Below are positions 6,032 through 11,412 of a DNA stretch of 11,412 nucleotides, one piece after another (within the stretch, counting starts at the first letter, position 1; each line of letters opens with the position of its first letter). A program made the translations under genes and the position numbers. Source of the stretch: WJMT01 sp964456985 (GTDB lineage Bacteria; Acidobacteriota; Aminicenantia; Aminicenantales; Aminicenantaceae); the NCBI GenBank assembly GCA_964456985.1, contig CAYWDH010000069.1, positions 1 to 11,412 on the forward strand, read 5' to 3'. The notes below the pieces were generated by a model. That model saw only the letters and a program-made list of their open reading frames with translations, was not told where the DNA came from and ran no database searches.

Positions 6032-7243
6032 ATGAAAAGATTAATATTAATCCTATGCATATTTCTCATCAGCACTTATATTCTTCCCGCTCAAGAATCT
6101 CTTGAAACTCAAGAGAAAAGCATTGCGGTTTCGGTTCGGGTATTTGATGGAGATGAATTCTTAGCTGACCTCAAGATAGATGATTTTGAAATATATGAAG
6201 ATGGGATAAAACAAAAAATCAAGGCTCTTTACTTGACCGATAGAAACCAGGTCACAAGGAAAGAAGAACTGAGGGAAATGGATCCCGATGTATCCAGAAC
6301 CTTTTACCTTCTCTTTCAATCCACGGAATACAATACTAAAATCGCAGATGCCATAAGATATTTTTTCTCAGATGTCATCAGTCAAGGTGACTCGCTTGAA
6401 CTCATGACCCCCATGAAAAACTACTCTCTATCAAATCAAGCGCTGCAGTCCATGTCAAGGGATGAAATCTCAGAAGAAATGATAAAAATCGTAAGAAAAG
6501 ACACCCAGACAGGCTCCTCCCAGTACAAAAACCTTCTCAGAGACCTCAGGAGGATTGTGAGCAGCATTTCAGGCACAAGTTCACGGACAGGTTTTGATTT
6601 TGACCAGGACTCGAGTGTTGATGCCTTTGGTATTGAATTTTTACTCCCCAGATATAGAGAGACCCTCAATGAGATCGAACAGCTCAGGACGGTCAACCAG
6701 AACAAGTATATAAATTTTGCGAACCAGCTCAAAAATAGACCGGGGGAGAAATTTGTGTATTTGTTTTATGAGAGGGAATTCAGACCCGAAATCCATCCGA
6801 ATGTCATACAGCAGCTCATATCTAATCTTCAGGACCAACCGAATGTTCTGGGGGACATTCAGGACCTTATGTCTCTCTATAGCAGGGAGCCAAAGCTTGA
6901 TACAAAAACAATCAAGCGCCTATATACTGATGCGGGGATCTATTTCAATTTCATTTTTATGGACAAAAAACCGGACATATACTCAGGGATACAGATGCAC
7001 GAACAGTCTGAAGATGTATTCGAGACATTTTCAGAGACAGCTAAAGCAACCGGCGGAGCTGTTTATTCCACCCAGAATCCATTTTTATCTTTTAAAGAAT
7101 GCGCTGATCAGGCGAAACAATATTATCTTCTTTACTACACTCCGGAAAAAGCTCAAAGCCAAGGGGAATTCAAAAACATAGAAGTCAAAGTTAAAAATAG
7201 AGACTGTAAATTATCATACAGGACAGGCTATTTTTCAAAATAG
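6032..7243 (+). CDS. Secreted VWFA-related protein of the acidobacterial type
   Basis: The 403-aa product has a Sec signal (MKRLILILCIFLISTYILPA, predicted cleavage after about residue 20) and is likely periplasmic or secreted. The N-terminal beta-domain (about 31-65) carries the signature VSVRVFDGDEFLADLKIDDF followed by EIYEDGIKQKI, typical of the 'VWFA-related Acidobacterial domain' family. The central part occupies the place of a von Willebrand A fold, but the expected MIDAS DxSxS reads LLFQSTEYN, so metal binding there is doubtful. The C-terminus QYYLLYYTPEKAQ ... EVKVKNRDCKLSYRTGYFSK matches the usual end of the family. Function of the family is not established; binding of surface or peptidoglycan-linked partners is a guess. 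AAGGAGG (6018-6024) lies 7 nt before the ATG. A probable terminator overlaps the stop, so it may be monocistronic. Confidence 0.85.
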   Translation: MKRLILILCIFLISTYILPAQESLETQEKSIAVSVRVFDGDEFLADLKIDDFEIYEDGIKQKIKALYLTDRNQVTRKEELREMDPDVSRTFYLLFQSTEYNTKIADAIRYFFSDVISQGDSLELMTPMKNYSLSNQALQSMSRDEISEEMIKIVRKDTQTGSSQYKNLLRDLRRIVSSISGTSSRTGFDFDQDSSVDAFGIEFLLPRYRETLNEIEQLRTVNQNKYINFANQLKNRPGEKFVYLFYEREFRPEIHPNVIQQLISNLQDQPNVLGDIQDLMSLYSREPKLDTKTIKRLYTDAGIYFNFIFMDKKPDIYSGIQMHEQSEDVFETFSETAKATGGAVYSTQNPFLSFKECADQAKQYYLLYYTPEKAQSQGEFKNIEVKVKNRDCKLSYRTGYFSK

Positions 7244-7255
7244 CAGCTCTTTTTT
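7227..7255 (+). terminator. Probable Rho-independent terminator overlapping the VWFA-related stop codon
   Basis: GCTATTTT (7227-7234) and AAAATAGC (7237-7244) form an 8-bp inverted repeat around a tiny loop; the last pairs will open, giving about 7 bp. Six T residues follow at 7250-7255. The stem includes the TAG stop (7241-7243). The stem is AT-rich, so termination may be partial. Confidence 0.45.
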
Positions 7256-7380
7256 ATTCCTGATTTCCTGTTTCCCTCTTTTTCCTAAAAAACTCTTTTA
7301 AAAAAAGATCCGTATATACTATCATAAGAGAATATTTTCACAAATCGATGCGCCTCTGCGAACGACCGGGCCATTTTTAT

Positions 7381-7410
7381 TTGAACAGGCCAGGTTAAAG
7401 AATATATTAT
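7381..7410 (+). promoter_or_regulatory. Candidate promoter for the M14 gene pair
   Basis: TTGAAC (7381-7386) is followed by TATATT (7403-7408, 16-nt spacer) or TATTAT (7405-7410, 18-nt spacer). The start of transcription would fall near 7417, giving a leader of about 25 nt. The preceding 130 bp of intergenic DNA (7256-7380) shows nothing else that I recognise. Confidence 0.5.
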
Positions 7411-7430
7411 TATAGAAAAAAATAAAGAAG

Positions 7431-7435
7431 AGAGG
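7431..7435 (+). promoter_or_regulatory. Ribosome binding site deciding the ATG start of the first M14 gene
   Basis: AGAGG lies 5 nt before ATG 7441. An in-frame GTG at 7435 overlaps this site and is therefore unlikely to be used. Confidence 0.6.
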
Positions 7436-7440
7436 TGCCA

Positions 7441-9465
7441 ATGAAACAAAAAACATTGCAAATTTTTCTAGGGATAATATGCCTTGCTCTATTCAGCTTC
7501 GCATCCACAAATGATTTTACATTTGACCGCTACCACAGTCCGGATGAGCTCAATAAGATCCTTAAAGACGTGGCAGACAGTTTCCCGAAAATAACAAAAC
7601 TTCACAAAATCGCTATTACCCGCTCTCAAAAAGAAGTATCAATACTAGAGATCGGAAATGAAACCGGTGCAGAAAAAAAAGAACTTCCTGCGGTATTTGT
7701 GACCGCTAATATGGAAGGGACAACGCCGATTGCAAGTGAAGCCGCTCTTTATTTAGTCAAGTCTCTTTTGGAAGATGATTCGCTCATTAAGGATAAAACC
7801 TGGTATGTTCTTGTGTGCGGTAATCCTGAGGCAGCAGCCCATTACTTTAAGAGACCTTTGTGCCAAGACCCAAGAAACTCCAACCCTTACAACGATGACA
7901 TGGATGATCAGGTTGATGAAGACGGAGTGGATGACCTTGATGGAAACGGAGTTGTAACCATGATGCGGGTGAAGAGCCCTGAAGGGTCCTGGGTGCCTAT
8001 TCCAGGAGAGCCCAGACTCATGAAAAGAGCTGATCCCAGTAAAGGTGAGCAGGGACTTTATAAACTATACTCTGAAGGCCTGGATAATGACGGAGACGGA
8101 AAATACAATGAAGACGGGCAGGGAGGTGTAAACATCGGTATTAATTTCCCTCATCTTTTTGAACACCACACAACAACCGGAGGACTCTGGCCCGGAAGCG
8201 AAGAGGAAAGCTACTATCTCATAAAATTCATTATGGAGCATAGAGAGATCGGGCTGACGTTCTGTTTCGGGCAAACTAATTTCTGTCTTAACCCGCCGGT
8301 GGGAGGGAGAAGAGGCTCTGTGGATTTGAATAATATTAAAATACCTGAAAGATACGGAGAAATGTTGGGATTGGATACAGAGAAGACCTACACAATGAAA
8401 GAAATCATTGAGCTTCTCCAGCCATTTGTGCCCGAAGGCATGGAGATCACAGAATCAATGGTTGCTCAATTTCTGGGCCTTGGTGCTGTGGTCAACCCGT
8501 TACCCGAAGACCTGAAATACTATAGAGAACTTTCTGAACAATACAAGGAATTTCTTAAAAAAACCGGCCTGGACCAAGAGCGTCTGGAACCTCAAAAAGC
8601 CAAAGATGGTTCTTTTGAACTCTGGGCTTACTATCATCTGGGCCTCCCATCGTTCACTATGGATTTCTGGACATTACCCAAAGTGAAACAAGAAAAGGAA
8701 GAACAGGAGATCACCCCTGAAAAACTGGAAAAAATGTCGGACGAGGAATTCATAGCACTGGGCGAAGAGAAAATAAATAAGTTTCTCAAGTCAGTAGGAG
8801 CCCCAGAAAATTTTAAAGCTAAGAATGTCATAGAAGCTGTCAAGAGCGGAGCTATGAATACCAAAAGAATGGCAGAGATGCTCAAAAAGATGCCAAAACC
8901 TGAGAACAGCGAGCAGGGAGGCTCTGAAGAAGAAAAAGCTCTCCTTGCTTTCAGCGACAAAGATCTGGAAGGGAAAGGCTTTGTAAACTGGAAAACTTAC
9001 GATCATCCCACTTTGGGAAAGGTTGAAATAGGAGGAGAGGTCCCATTTGTCAAAAGCACTCCCCCTGCAGATAGGATCGAGACTCTTCTCAAAGGTCAAA
9101 TCCCCTGGGTCTTTGAGATCGCTGGTAAAATGGCACGGATAAAAATCGCAAAAACAGAGGTGGAGGGAATTGGAAACAATATCTACAGGATAAAAGTCTG
9201 GGTGGAAAATTCAGGTTATCTGCCTTATCCCACAGCAATGGGGGAAAGAAACACAAGGATCCTTCCTGTTATTGTAACGGTTGAAGGCGATATCGAGATA
9301 CTGGAAGGCAAAAAAAGAAGCCTTATAAAGTCATTCGGGCAACAGAAAAGCCAGGAAGTGAGCTGGCTTGTCCATGCAAAAAGGCCGGGGGAAATCAAAA
9401 TCCGGGCCGTCACAAATATTGCCTGGAAAGACTCAAAGGTCATAACTTTAGGAGGCAACAGATGA
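7441..9465 (+). CDS. M14 carboxypeptidase-like pseudoenzyme, exported
   Basis: A 674-aa protein with a hydrophobic N-terminal signal (to about residue 21). It aligns throughout with its downstream neighbour, including the opening YHSPDELNKI / YYSYEDVVNA segment, the DxDxDG-rich insert (151-225) and the C-terminal domain that begins near TYDHPTLGKVEIGG. All catalytic positions are changed. The zinc HxxE aligns with Glu92 and Thr95 in NMEGTT, the substrate-binding Arg with Ile234 (NIGINF), the zinc His with Gly277 (CFGQTN), and the catalytic Glu with Asp408 (FTMDFW). Extra segments relative to the neighbour lie at about 292-385 and at 411-509, the latter a Lys/Glu-rich, probably helical stretch. 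The frame is intact, so it is unlikely to be a decaying gene. A binding, chaperone or regulatory role alongside the active partner is inferred. It is cotranscribed and translationally coupled to that partner. Confidence 0.8.
   Translation: MKQKTLQIFLGIICLALFSFASTNDFTFDRYHSPDELNKILKDVADSFPKITKLHKIAITRSQKEVSILEIGNETGAEKKELPAVFVTANMEGTTPIASEAALYLVKSLLEDDSLIKDKTWYVLVCGNPEAAAHYFKRPLCQDPRNSNPYNDDMDDQVDEDGVDDLDGNGVVTMMRVKSPEGSWVPIPGEPRLMKRADPSKGEQGLYKLYSEGLDNDGDGKYNEDGQGGVNIGINFPHLFEHHTTTGGLWPGSEEESYYLIKFIMEHREIGLTFCFGQTNFCLNPPVGGRRGSVDLNNIKIPERYGEMLGLDTEKTYTMKEIIELLQPFVPEGMEITESMVAQFLGLGAVVNPLPEDLKYYRELSEQYKEFLKKTGLDQERLEPQKAKDGSFELWAYYHLGLPSFTMDFWTLPKVKQEKEEQEITPEKLEKMSDEEFIALGEEKINKFLKSVGAPENFKAKNVIEAVKSGAMNTKRMAEMLKKMPKPENSEQGGSEEEKALLAFSDKDLEGKGFVNWKTYDHPTLGKVEIGGEVPFVKSTPPADRIETLLKGQIPWVFEIAGKMARIKIAKTEVEGIGNNIYRIKVWVENSGYLPYPTAMGERNTRILPVIVTVEGDIEILEGKKRSLIKSFGQQKSQEVSWLVHAKRPGEIKIRAVTNIAWKDSKVITLGGNR
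9450..9455 (+). promoter_or_regulatory. Ribosome binding site inside the upstream gene, coupling the two M14 genes
   Basis: AGGAGG lies 6 nt before ATG 9462, within the last codons of the upstream gene, whose TGA (9463-9465) overlaps the ATG as ATGA. This is a classic arrangement for translational coupling. Confidence 0.75.
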
Positions 9466-11228
9466 AAAAAATAGTCTGCTCTTCATTCATATTACTGCTC
9501 TTTCTTGCAGTATCCGTAATTTCAGGAGCTGCTGATCAAAAAATCACAGTTCCTCTTACGTTCGATGCTTATTATTCCTATGAAGATGTCGTGAATGCTG
9601 TTAAAGCCTTAAACAAAGCTTTCCCAAAATTAACCAAGCTCGACCTGGTAGGAAAAAGCGAAGAGGATCGGGCCATATACTGTCTGACGGTGAATAATCC
9701 TGACACAGGAAATGAACTGGACAAACCCGGCGTATATGTTGACGGGAACATACACGGCAATGAGATCCAGGCTACAGAAGTTTGCCTGTATTTTCTTAAT
9801 TATATCCTCAATAAATACGGCGAGAACGAACGTGTGACTGAACTGGTGGATAAAAATTGTTTCTATGTCATTCCTACAGTAAACGTAGACGGAAGATACC
9901 ACTTTTTTAAAGATGCCAACACCTCGAGCAGCAACAGAGGACTCAGAAGACCTAAAGATGATGACCGGGACGGGCTGGTCAACGAAGACTTCCCCGACGA
10001 CCTTGACGGAGATGGAAACATATGCATGATGCGGAAAAAGGACCCCCTGGGTGCCTACAAAACAGACCCTGAAGATCCCCGCTTAATGATGCGGATAAAA
10101 CCCGGAGAAAAAGGAGAATGGACTTTACTGGGACAGGAGGGAATCGATAATGACGGAGACGGTCTAATCAATGAAGATTCTGAAGGTTATGTTGACCCTA
10201 ATAGAAACTGGGGGTTTGACTGGATGCCCGAATACGTGCAGTCAGGAGCCGGAGATTATCCTTTCTCCGGTGTCGGTATAAAAGCTATTGGTTCCTTTAT
10301 CCGAAAACGACCAAATATCTGTATGGCCTGGGCTTTCCATAATTCGGGAGGAATGTACCTGAGAGGTCCCAGTGAAAAAGGTCTTACTTATCCCCCCCAG
10401 GATATTCAGGTTTATGATTATCTGGGAGAACAGGCGGAGCGGATCACTCCGGGCTACCGATATTTATTAAGCTGGAAAGACCTTTACACCACATACGGAG
10501 ATTTTATCGAATGGATGGTCAGCTGCAACGGCGCCTACGGATTTGTAGGGGAACTTTTTCAGTCTTCAACCGAGACGTTTAAAACCAGAGAAGAGGAGAA
10601 AAAGGTCAAGCCTGATACAGAACAAGGAGGAGATTTCTTTATGGAGTCGAATGAGGTGGAAAGGGAAAGATTAAAATTCAATGATCATCTGGCACAGGGA
10701 GAACTTTACAAATCCTGGACTGCTTACAACCACCCTACATACGGAGAAATCGAGATCGGAGGATGGGTCAAATTATCTTCACGCTTGCCCGCTCCTTTCA
10801 TGCTCAAAGACCTTGTCCACAGAAACGCTATGGCTGTTCTTTTTTCCGCACAGAACACACCTGAAGTGAGTATGGATGTTTTTGAGGTCAAAAAACTGGA
10901 GACTAATCTGTTTAGATTAAGAGTCAGGCTTACAAACGCAAAGGCGATCCCTACAATGAGCTACTACTCTCAACAGCATAAACTCTACCCGAAAGACCTG
11001 CTCAGTGTTTCAGGAAAAAACATCAAAGTCCTGGCTGGTGGAAAGCTCCAGAATAAATACACAGACACAGCCTCATACAAAGAACACAAACCTGAACTTC
11101 AATTCCTGTTTGTGCCCGGATTCGGAAGTGTTGAGTATCAATTTCTCATTTCAGGGAAAGGGAGTGTTGAGATAAAATACGATTCCCGATTCGGAGGAAA
11201 AATCACCAAGACCCTTCAGCTCAAGTAA
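9462..11228 (+). CDS. M14-family zinc carboxypeptidase, exported, with calcium-type DxDxDG insert
   Basis: The 588-aa product has a Sec signal (MKKIVCSSFILLLFLAVSVI, cleavage probably after SGA). The M14 catalytic set is complete: zinc ligands His98 and Glu101 in GNIHGNE, NVDGR at 141-145, Arg248 in DPNRNWGFDW, the third zinc ligand His293 in AFHNSGG, and Glu364 in GFVGELF after a GDFIEW segment. Between the NVDGR and Arg motifs lies an insert of about 85 residues with Asp-rich loops (DDDRDGLVNED, DDLDGDG, DNDGDGLINED) resembling EF-hand-like or thrombospondin type-3 calcium loops. A C-terminal domain of about 175 residues, beta-rich, follows TAYNHPTYGEIEIGG. The reaction expected is removal of C-terminal residues from peptides, in the periplasm or outside. 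The partner gene upstream overlaps by 4 bp. The 185-bp repeat begins at the base after its TAA. Confidence 0.9.
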   Translation: MKKIVCSSFILLLFLAVSVISGAADQKITVPLTFDAYYSYEDVVNAVKALNKAFPKLTKLDLVGKSEEDRAIYCLTVNNPDTGNELDKPGVYVDGNIHGNEIQATEVCLYFLNYILNKYGENERVTELVDKNCFYVIPTVNVDGRYHFFKDANTSSSNRGLRRPKDDDRDGLVNEDFPDDLDGDGNICMMRKKDPLGAYKTDPEDPRLMMRIKPGEKGEWTLLGQEGIDNDGDGLINEDSEGYVDPNRNWGFDWMPEYVQSGAGDYPFSGVGIKAIGSFIRKRPNICMAWAFHNSGGMYLRGPSEKGLTYPPQDIQVYDYLGEQAERITPGYRYLLSWKDLYTTYGDFIEWMVSCNGAYGFVGELFQSSTETFKTREEEKKVKPDTEQGGDFFMESNEVERERLKFNDHLAQGELYKSWTAYNHPTYGEIEIGGWVKLSSRLPAPFMLKDLVHRNAMAVLFSAQNTPEVSMDVFEVKKLETNLFRLRVRLTNAKAIPTMSYYSQQHKLYPKDLLSVSGKNIKVLAGGKLQNKYTDTASYKEHKPELQFLFVPGFGSVEYQFLISGKGSVEIKYDSRFGGKITKTLQLK

Positions 11229-11412
11229 AAATCAGGTGTGGCTGAAGCGACATTGAAGATTTGGCCTTCGGATGCATGAAGTTGATTCTAGTTATTCACG
11301 AGTCGAGGTTGCTGCAGATGCAAGGCACAGGGCATGAAGCTGTGGTCCTTCACCGCAAATGCCCTGCAACAATGCAGATGCTGTGAGATCGGCTCGCCTG
11401 TAAGGTAAAATA
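11229..11412 (+). repeat. 185-bp intergenic repeat, right copy (reaches the window end)
   Basis: It begins at the base after the TAA of the M14 carboxypeptidase gene and aligns with the complement of 129-313 at about 88%. The internal hairpin is GGGCAT (11330-11335) with ATGCCC (11359-11364), enclosing GTGGT (11342-11346), a CCTTC loop, and ACCGC (11352-11356). CAGATGC occurs twice as a direct repeat on either side of the hairpin. The match is still running at the last base of the window (TAAAATA), so the true outer end cannot be fixed. No coding frame is evident. Confidence 0.85.

Noticed and set aside
6717..7181. Plus-strand frame of 154 codons inside the VWFA-related gene
   Set aside because: It is an out-of-frame shadow; the main frame keeps family signatures on both sides of it.

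Overview
This window of 11.4 kb is bacterial and densely coded, with a GC content that looks to be in the low-to-mid 40s percent by eye. Promoters and ribosome sites are of sigma70/Shine-Dalgarno type. Several traits suggest a member of the Acidobacteriota/Candidatus Aminicenantes neighbourhood: a secreted protein of the 'VWFA-related Acidobacterial' type, M14 carboxypeptidases carrying inserted DxDxDG loops, an M28 peptidase-like lipoprotein, and an alpha-oxoamine synthase. The taxonomic call is an inference and is not proven by any single gene.

Layout. Positions 1-313 hold no gene. They contain a nested palindrome (11-135) and a repeat of about 185 bp (129-313). Five genes then run on the minus strand. 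In order of transcription (right to left) they are a PilZ-domain protein (5761-5396), an aldo/keto reductase (5220-4228), an alpha/beta-hydrolase-fold lipoprotein (4165-3269), a PLP-dependent alpha-oxoamine synthase (3122-1842) and an M28-type lipoprotein (1813-314). A 270-bp AT-rich divergent region (5762-6031) separates them from three plus-strand genes. These are a VWFA-related secreted protein (6032-7243) and a tightly coupled pair of M14 carboxypeptidase-family proteins (7441-9465 and 9462-11228, overlapping by ATGA). After the last stop codon a second copy of the 185-bp repeat (11229-11412) runs to the window end in inverted orientation. Both operons therefore end, with no gap after the stop codon, in the same repeat, which carries a conserved stem-loop.

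The most notable theme is that several full-length, undamaged genes encode proteins missing the residues their families need for catalysis. The upstream M14 protein has lost both N-terminal zinc ligands, the zinc His, the substrate Arg and the catalytic Glu, while its coupled partner keeps all of them. The M28 protein has Lys in place of the general-base Glu and Tyr in place of the last zinc His. The alpha/beta hydrolase has Gly in place of the nucleophilic Ser. The VWFA-like protein lacks a recognisable MIDAS.

Most products appear to be exported: two probable lipoproteins and three Sec-signal proteins. Only the reductase, the oxoamine synthase and the PilZ protein look cytoplasmic. A shared pathway cannot be proved from sequence. 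The safest reading is an envelope/periplasm-oriented locus with one credible active metallocarboxypeptidase and several probable pseudoenzymes that may bind rather than cut. No CRISPR array, tRNA, rRNA or transposase gene was seen.
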